A DNA stretch of 5,846 bases from Balneolales bacterium (GTDB taxonomy: Bacteria > Bacteroidota > Rhodothermia > Balneolales > Natronogracilivirgulaceae), in contig SLLW01000326.1 in the NCBI GenBank assembly GCA_007133875.1, forward strand, positions 1 through 5,846, written 5' to 3'. How positions within the stretch are numbered: the first letter of the stretch is position 1; every line of letters begins with the position of its first letter. The notes under the pieces were generated by a model. The model was not told the DNA's origin and searched no databases. It saw nothing but the letters and a program-made list of their open reading frames with translations. Positions 1 through 5,637 of this stretch are shown here, one piece after another. The translations under genes and the position numbers were made by a program.

Positions 1-2019
1 GGTTCCATCTCGCCGGAAAAGTTGGTAGATGCTGCGGAAACGGCAATTGAATCAGAAATAGAAGCGGTAAGAGAGCGTCCGTCAACCGACGTGCTGTCCG
101 GCGGCAGGAAAGTCAAGAGTCCATCTGCAGAAGAGGTGCATTACCGTTTTGAGACAACAAATCCGTCGCTTCGTTTTGCCGAATTGTGCAAGGCGACACT
201 ACCTGATGAGGAGGTAACGATTTACCCGGTGGATACCGGAGAAGAGGCGATTGTTTTCCGGTTTCCGAAAGATTTTGGTGAAGCGATTCCTGAAGTGGAA
301 CTGGAGTGGGAGAACGATTTTGTGCTCAAACGAATCCGAGATGCCCTCTCCGGAGTGCTGGGGAGTGTCGACCAGCGGGACCGGATCAAGCGGATGCTTC
401 AGCCTGCGGATGAGGTGGTGACGGCACCCCCTGATAGCGACCGGCATACCATCCGGGAAGACAGCATGCGAAATACCGCACAAAAGGATGCGATAGAAAA
501 GGCGATGATACAGCCGGTAAGTTATATCTGGGGTCCGCCGGGCACAGGTAAAACCGCGACCCTTGCGTATATCATGGCCAATTATGTGATGCGTGGCAAA
601 TCTGTGCTTTTTGTCTCCAACACCAACCGGGCTGTGGACCACGGAATGCTTGGGGTGATGGAGGCGATGGAAAAACTGGGATTGAAAGCGATCACAAGGC
701 GTATTACACGGTTCGGTGAGCGGGTATTGGAGAACGAGCGGCTCGACAAAATCCATTTTGAGCAGCAGCTTGAGGAGTCTCTGCGTGTACAGATGCAGGA
801 GGCCGCCGACCTGCAGCACTGGCTGGATGCGCGTGAGCTGCCGGATCTTACCATTGAGCAGAAGCGGCACATTAATGAGAAAATTGACCGGCTTGGCGGT
901 GAGGAGGCGGTAGAGGATCAGATTCGGGAGCTCACACAAAAAGAACGGTACGCGTTTACCCAGTTGCGCCGGTTCAAAATTGTCGGGACAACCCTGGCAC
1001 GTGTCTGCACGTCCGACATGCTGGAGCAGATGTCGTTTGATGCCGTCGTTATTGATGAGGCCTCCATGGCGAGTCTCCCCTATATGCTGGTAATGGCATC
1101 CAAAGCGGCAGAACATCTGGTCGTTGTCGGGGATCCCATGCAGCTTCCGCCCATCGCGATCACCACGGATATTGCATCCCGCACTATTTTGGAACAGGAC
1201 ATTTTCGCTACGGTGTCGGGGGCAAAGAGCACCGGAGAGTTGTTTCAATGGCACGACCAACACCCCGAATTCACTTCTTTTTTCAACATTCAATACCGGA
1301 TGCAGTCGGATTTGGCGAGGGTCATCAGCGAAGTTTTCTATGAAGGGAGGTTGCTGACAGCCGTTGACGAAGCGGTGAACGGGGGTGGTGGTGATCCATC
1401 TCCCGGAACGCAGGCGGCCGCAACAGGGGTTTTTTCTGCAGGGGATGGTTCCGTTGGAGATGGATCTGCAGGGGCCGAACCGGAAGAGTCGCCGGCCGCC
1501 GGATCGGTTTTTCTGCTGGACTCTTCTCCGATGAGTCCGGTACTCAGGCAGGATACCAAACGGAAAGGGTTTCAGCCGATCAATGATGTACATGTGACCA
1601 TGCTTGGCGATCTGGTTCGCCGGCTGTTGCTGGAGTCGCGTGTGTCGCTGAAAGATATCGGGATCATTGTTCCGTTCCGGTCGACCGTATGGCACCTGCG
1701 GCGCGAGTTGCGCGGTAAAAACCGCTGGTACGATCTTGAAATCGGGACCATCCACACTTTCCAGGGCCGGGAAAAAAAAGTGATTATTCTCGATACGGTG
1801 ATGAGTGGCGAAGCACGAAATGGTTCAATGCAGCACTATTCGGTACGTCCATTTGATGAGGCAAAGAACGGATTGTCGGTTCCCCGATTGTTAAATGTGG
1901 CTTTTTCCCGGAGTCGTGAACAGCTGATCGTACTGGCAGATATGACCCATATCCAGCGCATTTACGGGCGGAAATTCCTGGGGAAACTGTTAGGGCGGCT
2001 GCCGGTCAGTTCGTCCTGA
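1..2019 (+). CDS. Superfamily 1 DNA/RNA helicase, UPF1/DNA2-like (5' end outside window)
   Basis: ATP-dependent nucleic-acid helicase or translocase, presumably cytoplasmic; the exact substrate cannot be read from the sequence. The frame is open from base 1, so the gene very likely starts upstream; the TTG at 22 is only the first possible start inside the window. 672 residues are visible. In order: a mixed N-terminal region of about 150 residues; a Q-like motif (NTAQKDAI, around 472-495); Walker A GPPGTGKT (532-555); a charged helical segment, possibly coiled coil (about 720-960); Walker B DEAS (1054-1065); motif III GDPMQLPP (about 1129-1152); QYRM (1291-1302); a Gly/Ser/Asp/Ala/Pro-rich insertion (1378-1500); motif V TIHTFQGRE (1747-1773); motif VI NVAFSRSR (1894-1917). 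DEAS with QYRM and the HTFQGRE block place it near UPF1/DNA2/IGHMBP2 rather than UvrD/Rep. All core ATPase motifs are intact, so it should be active. It converges on mnmD with no bases between the stop codons. Family assignment is firm; biological role is unknown. Confidence 0.93.
   Translation, partial: GSISPEKLVDAAETAIESEIEAVRERPSTDVLSGGRKVKSPSAEEVHYRFETTNPSLRFAELCKATLPDEEVTIYPVDTGEEAIVFRFPKDFGEAIPEVELEWENDFVLKRIRDALSGVLGSVDQRDRIKRMLQPADEVVTAPPDSDRHTIREDSMRNTAQKDAIEKAMIQPVSYIWGPPGTGKTATLAYIMANYVMRGKSVLFVSNTNRAVDHGMLGVMEAMEKLGLKAITRRITRFGERVLENERLDKIHFEQQLEESLRVQMQEAADLQHWLDARELPDLTIEQKRHINEKIDRLGGEEAVEDQIRELTQKERYAFTQLRRFKIVGTTLARVCTSDMLEQMSFDAVVIDEASMASLPYMLVMASKAAEHLVVVGDPMQLPPIAITTDIASRTILEQDIFATVSGAKSTGELFQWHDQHPEFTSFFNIQYRMQSDLARVISEVFYEGRLLTAVDEAVNGGGGDPSPGTQAAATGVFSAGDGSVGDGSAGAEPEESPAAGSVFLLDSSPMSPVLRQDTKRKGFQPINDVHVTMLGDLVRRLLLESRVSLKDIGIIVPFRSTVWHLRRELRGKNRWYDLEIGTIHTFQGREKKVIILDTVMSGEARNGSMQHYSVRPFDEAKNGLSVPRLLNVAFSRSREQLIVLADMTHIQRIYGRKFLGKLLGRLPVSSS
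1378..1500 (+). repeat. Low-complexity in-frame insertion of the helicase with a 30-base-period repeat
   Basis: About 41 codons rich in Gly, Ser, Asp, Ala and Pro lie between the helicase QYRM region and the strand leading to motif V. TCTGCAGGGG occurs at 1435-1444 and again at 1465-1474, exactly 30 bases (10 codons) apart and in the same frame. The encoded stretch contains the near-tandem units DGSVGDGSAG. An 11-base inverted pair, GATCCATCTCC at 1393-1403 and GGAGATGGATC at 1456-1466, lies in the same segment. The reading frame is kept throughout. It is most likely a flexible surface linker grown by repeat slippage, not a separate domain. Confidence 0.7.
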
Positions 2020-2805
2020 TTACGATGGCCCAAACCGTTCACGCAACCGGGTTTCGTTAACCTGTTTGTACTCTTCAAGAACCGTAACATCCGGAGTTGC
2101 AAGTGTCATCTCCCGCTTGCCCGGTGGTCCGGCAGCACGAAAAACATGCCATCCCGCAAGAACCATGGCCGCCCTGGCCCGGGTTGCCGAACAATAGGTT
2201 CCAAGCACGGCCTGTGGATCGGCAGCTTCAAAAAGTGTTGCAAAGGTATCGTGTGACCACAACTCCGGATTCACATCCGGTGAAAACGCGTCATGCAGGA
2301 AAAAATGTGCCGGCCGGTTTAGAATGGAAAGATCCCAGTCCGAAAAATCTCCGTGGTAAACGGTTGCACGCATTCGGTTTCCACCGGTCTCCGGGAATGT
2401 AATGGATGCCATTTCGCCGGGCTTAGCGGATGCCAAATCGGCAGTAAGCCGGTTCAGTGATTCCCGTTGCCCGTCCATATCGGAGAACAGCTTGTCAAAC
2501 CCCATGGACACAATGACAGAAACATCTACCGGGTATTTCTCCACACTGTAATAATGGATCTGTGACCGCGATCCGGTCTGCTTCCGGAACCACTCCAGCA
2601 CCAAAAGATGGAATCCGGATCCGAATCCAACCTCACAAATGGTCAAATCCCGATGCTCCCTGAGAGCCTCAACCAGGCCGGTCCGTTCGAAAAAAACATA
2701 CCGGCTTTCGGTGAACGCCCCTGCCATGTTGTGATAGTGCTGCCGGTAGCGTCCGGAATAGAGTGTCGCGGAACCATCCCGGGTTGTGATTTTTTCCAAA
2801 GGCAT
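2020..2805 (-). CDS. mnmD: tRNA (5-methylaminomethyl-2-thiouridine)(34)-methyltransferase MnmD
   Basis: SAM-dependent methyltransferase of the DUF752/MnmC-N family. Known members methylate the 5-aminomethyl group of wobble uridine 34 (nm5s2U to mnm5s2U) in tRNAs reading split codon boxes. The 261 residues match a stand-alone MnmD with no fused FAD oxidase domain as found in E. coli MnmC. Visible motifs: N-terminal TRDGSATLYS (8-17); HYHNMAGAFTES (23-34), where the family usually has YHS; SAM-binding EVGFGSG (58-64); acidic end of the next strand VEKYP (88-92); HGDF (151-154); active-site HDAFSP (171-176) with PELW (180-183); GTYCSA (202-207); and C-terminal GPPGKREM (226-233). The ATG shares one base with the stop codon of the upstream Nudix gene (TGATG on the minus strand), implying translational coupling. 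It is the last gene of a three-gene minus-strand unit, and its TAA directly abuts the stop codon of the convergent helicase. Confidence 0.93.
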   Translation of the reverse strand: MPLEKITTRDGSATLYSGRYRQHYHNMAGAFTESRYVFFERTGLVEALREHRDLTICEVGFGSGFHLLVLEWFRKQTGSRSQIHYYSVEKYPVDVSVIVSMGFDKLFSDMDGQRESLNRLTADLASAKPGEMASITFPETGGNRMRATVYHGDFSDWDLSILNRPAHFFLHDAFSPDVNPELWSHDTFATLFEAADPQAVLGTYCSATRARAAMVLAGWHVFRAAGPPGKREMTLATPDVTVLEEYKQVNETRLRERFGPS

Positions 2806-3476
2806 CAGGAAGCTGCTCCGTTGCCGGTTTTGGTTGATTTATATGAGAGATACCGCCGGTATAGTGTTGTTAATTCCGAAGTAATCATCGCTGTAGCACC
2901 CCAAAGTGGCACGGAGTGGATATCCCAGTATGGAATCTGAATGGATTTTCCGCGAATGACATGTTCCCGGGTCTTGATTTTTTTTTCGTTTAGCAGGTCA
3001 CGAACCGGCACCCAGAATGCTTCGCTTACCTCCGCCGGCTGAATGGTGATGGCCGGTCGCTCATCACAGAATGCCAGCAGAGGTTGAATTACAAAATTGG
3101 AAGGAGGTACGAATAGGGGACTCAGCCAGCCGGCTACCTCGTATTGGTGAGGCCGGATCCCGACCTCTTCGGCCGCTTCCCGCCGGGCGGTATCCCGGGG
3201 ATACTCCCCCTGTTCCTGCCGTCCGCCGGGAAAACTGATTTGTCCGGCATGGTTCAGCAGTGTGCTGTTCCTCAGTGTATAGAGAATGGACGCAGGTTCA
3301 TCCAGCGAAACGAGTACAAGCACGGCACTCTCCCTGGTATCCGGGTTATTTTTGCCGGGCGTTAAAGAGCGCTCTTCCGGAACCGGATCCATTGTGATCT
3401 GTGCCTCCCGGCCGGGCAGAGGACCGCGCATCAATGCTTTACAGTAGGAAGGGAATGTGTTTGGTTCTTGTGACAT
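2805..3476 (-). CDS. Nudix hydrolase, CoA pyrophosphatase type (NudL/YeaB-like)
   Basis: Predicted to hydrolyse the pyrophosphate bond of coenzyme A or its derivatives, giving 3',5'-ADP and (acyl-)phosphopantetheine; a cytoplasmic house-cleaning enzyme. The 223 residues carry a complete Nudix box, G-x5-E-x7-REAAEEVGI, at residues 85-107 with all metal-binding glutamates. The extra family signature just before it (LRNSTLLNHAGQISFPGG, about 68-85) corresponds to the UPF0035 motif that separates CoA pyrophosphatases from other Nudix enzymes. PPSNFVIQP (124-132) and the C-terminal LWGATAMI (191-198) also fit that group. The first 45 or so residues are less typical, so the start could lie downstream, for instance at Met18 or Met30. 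No Shine-Dalgarno sequence precedes the ATG. It lies 9 bases after the regulator gene and overlaps mnmD by one base. Substrate preference (CoA versus other nucleotides) is inferred from the motif, not proven. Confidence 0.9.
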   Translation of the reverse strand: MSQEPNTFPSYCKALMRGPLPGREAQITMDPVPEERSLTPGKNNPDTRESAVLVLVSLDEPASILYTLRNSTLLNHAGQISFPGGRQEQGEYPRDTARREAAEEVGIRPHQYEVAGWLSPLFVPPSNFVIQPLLAFCDERPAITIQPAEVSEAFWVPVRDLLNEKKIKTREHVIRGKSIQIPYWDIHSVPLWGATAMITSELTTLYRRYLSYKSTKTGNGAAS

Positions 3477-3485
3477 GATCCAGCG

Positions 3486-3809
3486 CTACATCGTGTCCTG
3501 AAATTGTAAAAGTGCCATTACATGTTTTTTATAACGCATCAATGCATTCCGGCCTTTTTTTGTAAGTGAGACCATTTTTTGCGGTCGGTGTTTACTGAAC
3601 CGGGTATGACTGGAAATATAGCCCGACGTTTCCAGAATTTGAATCTGCCTCCCCAGATTGCCGTCGGTCGCCTTGACGGTGTTTTTCAATGATGAAAAGT
3701 CAATTTCTTCGGAGTAGGCAATGGATGAGAGCATGGAAAGCCGTAACCGGTTATGAATCAGCTTATCCATTTTGGTATAGTCAAAGACGATATATTTTGG
3801 GCGCTGCAT
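3486..3809 (-). CDS. Small winged-helix transcriptional regulator (HTH_34-like)
   Basis: Predicted DNA-binding protein of 107 residues consisting of little more than one winged helix, resembling the HTH_34 (MarR/PadR-related) group. From the ATG at 3809: first helices MDKLIHNRLRLSMLSSIAY (14-32), then DFSSLKNTV (37-45), a recognition helix in TDGNLGRQIQILETSGYI (47-64), a basic wing with RFSKHRPQK (about 70-78) and VSLTKKGRNAL (80-90). The block 'IH-R-RL-ML' followed by 'TDGNLGRQI-LE--GYI' is the diagnostic pattern. The frame stays open to an ATG at 4010 (174 residues), but the extra 67 residues resemble no part of the family and would cover almost the whole divergent spacer, so I prefer 3809; Met at 3770 is a shorter alternative. 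It is first in the operon with the Nudix gene (9-base gap) and mnmD. The target sites and any ligand are unknown; no effector domain is visible. Confidence 0.82.
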   Translation of the reverse strand: MQRPKYIVFDYTKMDKLIHNRLRLSMLSSIAYSEEIDFSSLKNTVKATDGNLGRQIQILETSGYISSHTRFSKHRPQKMVSLTKKGRNALMRYKKHVMALLQFQDTM

Positions 3810-4037
3810 GGGGATGAGGAAAATTGATGGTCCGGCCCGGATTTTGTACCGCTGAACTGACAGGGAATGACCGGTCCGGTTGATCCGTATTCTTTGTAAA
3901 TCTAACTTTTGACCGGATTCTTTGCTACTTTTTTTACTTGTCCATGGCAACATTACCCGTCGATACATTGCAAACGCTTCGCCAAAAGTGTACTTTGTCG
4001 CGATTATCATTTACTCAATTGCCATTATTATAAAATC
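3810..4037. other. Divergent intergenic region between the regulator operon and the kinase-rdgB operon
   Basis: These 228 bases separate the preferred start of the minus-strand regulator gene from the start of the PfkB kinase gene, so they should hold promoters for both directions. The stretch 3890-4037 is clearly richer in A+T than the flanking genes. An 8-base palindrome GACCGGTC sits at 3869-3876 but is too common a pattern here to call an operator. For the minus strand, TTGCCA (3950 to 3945) followed after 17 bases by TAGCAA (3927 to 3922) is a weak promoter-like pair. The bases just before the kinase ATG are nearly all A/T, with no Shine-Dalgarno sequence. No RNA gene or riboswitch could be recognised. 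Confidence 0.55.
3968..3996 (+). promoter_or_regulatory. Candidate promoter of the PfkB kinase-rdgB operon
   Basis: TTGCAA (3968-3973) and TACTTT (3991-3996) are separated by exactly 17 bases. The first agrees with the -35 consensus TTGACA at four of six bases. The second keeps the most conserved -10 bases (first, second and last). The same bases can be read as a Bacteroidota-style TTG and TA-TTTG pair with an imperfect -7 element. Transcription would start near 4002, leaving a leader of about 35 bases before the ATG at 4038. The match is modest and is supported mainly by position. Confidence 0.33.
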
Positions 4038-4955
4038 ATGAGTGTATTAGTCGTTGGATCCATTGCGTATGATGGTATTGAAGCTCCGGCTGGAAAAGTG
4101 GATCGGACGCTGGGCGGATCAGCGACATATATTTCGGTTGCGGCTGCCTATTTTGCCCGCCCCGTTCGTCTTGTCGGAACTGTCGGAAGCGATTTTGATA
4201 AAAAGGACCTGAAATTTCTGAAAGATCACGGCGTGGATCTGGAAGGGTTCCGGACGGATGAGAGCGGACTTACCTTTTTTTGGAAAGGCAAATATCATGA
4301 TGATATGAACAGCCGCGAAACGCTTGATACCCAACTTAATGTATTCGAGCATTTTGATCCGGTGATTCCGGAAGTCTACAAAGGCAGCCGGATTGTCTGT
4401 CTTGGAAATATCGATCCGGTTTTGCAGCTGAAGGTGCTGGATCAGATCACCCAGGCGCAGTTGACCGTTTGTGATACCATGAATTTCTGGATTTCAGGTG
4501 CGCGGGAAGCGCTGGAGGAGGTCATCTCCCGGGTGGATGTGCTCATTGTGAATGACGAGGAGGCGCGCGAACTGACCGGCGAATCGAATCTCATCAAAGC
4601 CGCCAAAATAATCCGGGAAAAAGGCCCGAAATATCTGATCATCAAAAAGGGGGAACACGGCGCTTTTTTGTACTCGGAACATTCTGTGTTTTCGGCTCCG
4701 GCATACCCCCTTTCAACGATCATCGATCCGACCGGTGCCGGTGATACGTTCATGGGCGGATTTGCAGGATGGTTGTCGTGGTCCGATCGAATCAGCGAGG
4801 AGAATCTGCGCAGGGCTGTTATCTATGGATCCGTGATGGCCAGTTACTGTGTTGAGAAATTCGGCGTTGAACGCCTGACCGCGCTGAACCGCTTTGAAAT
4901 CGATCGCCGTTATGATGCCTTCCGGAAAATGAGTGTGATACCGGAGCGAACCTGA
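4038..4955 (+). CDS. PfkB-family (ribokinase-like) carbohydrate or nucleoside kinase, substrate unknown
   Basis: ATP-dependent kinase of the ribokinase/PfkB fold, cytoplasmic, phosphorylating a hydroxyl of a sugar, nucleoside or similar small molecule. The 305 residues, from the ATG at 4038, begin directly with the first beta strand (SVLVVGSIAYD, 2-12). The frame is open further upstream, but those residues are not family-like. Visible: N-terminal PfkB signature region LGGSATYISVAAAYF (25-39); VGTVGSDF (46-53); NSRETLDTQLNVF (91-103), a block typical of a particular 'sugar kinase' subgroup; CDTMNFW (145-151); VNDEEARELTG (171-181), the usual ND-EA-LTG element; KKGEHGAF (203-210); and the anion-hole/catalytic motif DPTGAGDTF (230-238) with Asp236 as the expected base. 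All catalytic elements are present. It is followed after 10 bases by rdgB, so the two are probably co-transcribed. Ribokinase, fructokinase and adenosine kinase cannot be told apart from sequence alone, so no gene symbol is given. Confidence 0.9.
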   Translation: MSVLVVGSIAYDGIEAPAGKVDRTLGGSATYISVAAAYFARPVRLVGTVGSDFDKKDLKFLKDHGVDLEGFRTDESGLTFFWKGKYHDDMNSRETLDTQLNVFEHFDPVIPEVYKGSRIVCLGNIDPVLQLKVLDQITQAQLTVCDTMNFWISGAREALEEVISRVDVLIVNDEEARELTGESNLIKAAKIIREKGPKYLIIKKGEHGAFLYSEHSVFSAPAYPLSTIIDPTGAGDTFMGGFAGWLSWSDRISEENLRRAVIYGSVMASYCVEKFGVERLTALNRFEIDRRYDAFRKMSVIPERT

Positions 4956-4965
4956 TTATTCGGAT

Positions 4966-5592
4966 ATGTCTGCCTCGAAAAAGCCTTCAAACAGTGAAAA
5001 ACGGGTTCTCGTACTGGCGACGGGGAATCCCGGTAAAGTCAAGGAGCTCAATGATCTGCTGAGCGGTTCGGGATGGCTGGTCCGCTCCCTGAAGGAGGTG
5101 GCAGGGGAGGTTGAAATTGAGGAGAGCGGACGGACACTGGAGGAGAATGCAGCAATCAAGGCGCGGTTTGTCTGGGAATTGACCGGAATTCCGGCGCTTG
5201 CCGATGATACCGGGCTGGAAGTGGATGCCCTGGATGGCAGGCCCGGCCTCTATTCCGCGCGTTATGCCGGGCCCGAAGCCGATTCCGCATCAAACCGCAG
5301 AAAATTAATCACGGAGTTGCAGCACATAACGGACCCCGCCGGACGCTCAGCCCGGTTTCGTACCGTGCTTGTCTATATTTCCGGGGATGATGTCAGGCAC
5401 TTCGAAGGGGTATGTACCGGTACCATTTTGCCTGCGGAGCGCGGCTCGGGCGGGTTTGGTTATGATCCGGTGTTCCGGCCCGACGGATACCGGCAAACGT
5501 TTGCAGAACTGGATCCGGAGGTGAAAAACCGGATCAGCCATCGCGGACGTGCATTACAGGAATTTCTCAAAGACGTAATCAAAAACCGATAG
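4966..5592 (+). CDS. rdgB: Non-canonical purine NTP pyrophosphatase RdgB/HAM1 (XTP/dITP diphosphatase)
   Basis: Hydrolyses deaminated purine nucleoside triphosphates (dITP, ITP, XTP) to monophosphate and pyrophosphate, keeping them out of DNA and RNA. The 208 residues are close to the usual family length of about 200. Motifs: nucleotide-binding LATGNPGKVKEL (17-28); EESGRTLEENAAIKA (52-66); LADDTGLEVDAL (78-89) with the catalytic/metal Asp pair; GRPGLYSARYAG (91-102); the base-recognition loop GGFGYDPVF (162-170); FAELDPEVKNRISHRGRAL (179-197). All key residues are in place, so it should be active. The first 12 residues (MSASKKPSNSEK) are a polar extension before the first strand; no better start lies inside. 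It begins 10 bases after the kinase stop codon without a Shine-Dalgarno sequence. A hairpin overlaps its 3' end. Confidence 0.96.
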   Translation: MSASKKPSNSEKRVLVLATGNPGKVKELNDLLSGSGWLVRSLKEVAGEVEIEESGRTLEENAAIKARFVWELTGIPALADDTGLEVDALDGRPGLYSARYAGPEADSASNRRKLITELQHITDPAGRSARFRTVLVYISGDDVRHFEGVCTGTILPAERGSGGFGYDPVFRPDGYRQTFAELDPEVKNRISHRGRALQEFLKDVIKNR

Positions 5593-5611
5593 TGCTCTGT
5601 TTCGGTTTTTG
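5580..5611 (+). terminator. Terminator-like hairpin overlapping the rdgB stop codon
   Basis: CAAAAACCGA (5580-5589) and TCGGTTTTTG (5602-5611) form a perfect 10-base stem around a 12-base loop. On the + strand the right arm ends in a run of five T, as in an intrinsic terminator, and on the - strand the same holds, so it could act in both directions. The stem has only four strong pairs, the loop is long and no T run follows the stem, so termination may be weak or only partial. It lies over the last codons and stop of rdgB, 26 bases before the next gene, which suggests that gene may be transcribed separately or by read-through. Confidence 0.45.
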
Positions 5612-5637
5612 CAACTATTTCATCCAATATCCCAGTT

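Noticed and set aside
1393..1466. The 11-base inverted pair as a mobile-element end or recombination site
   Set aside because: Both arms lie within the helicase frame in a low-complexity stretch, with no transposase and no target duplication. It is better explained by local repeat growth.
199..1755. A 518-codon open frame on the minus strand inside the helicase gene
   Set aside because: It lies wholly antisense to a gene with all the SF1 helicase motifs. Its translation is rich in His, Arg, Cys and Pro, with no recognisable domain. It is a shadow of the helicase codon pattern.
1338..1757. Small minus-strand open frames at 1338-1559 and 1572-1757
   Set aside because: They are antisense to conserved helicase coding sequence and have low-complexity or unrecognisable translations.
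1..2019. Defence-system reading of the UPF1-like helicase
   Set aside because: Helicases of this type occur in some defence islands. Here the visible neighbours are housekeeping genes, and no nuclease, toxin or other defence partner is seen. The left side is outside the window, so it cannot be excluded, but nothing supports it.
3869..3876. GACCGGTC palindrome as the operator of the winged-helix regulator
   Set aside because: CCGG-containing words are very frequent throughout this window and no second copy is suitably placed, so there is no basis for calling a binding site.
3909..4037. Upstream extension of the PfkB kinase to a start at 3909
   Set aside because: The 43 extra residues (Cys/His/Phe-rich) precede the first beta strand of the fold and match nothing in the family. 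The ATG at 4038 starts exactly at the conserved VLVVGS strand.
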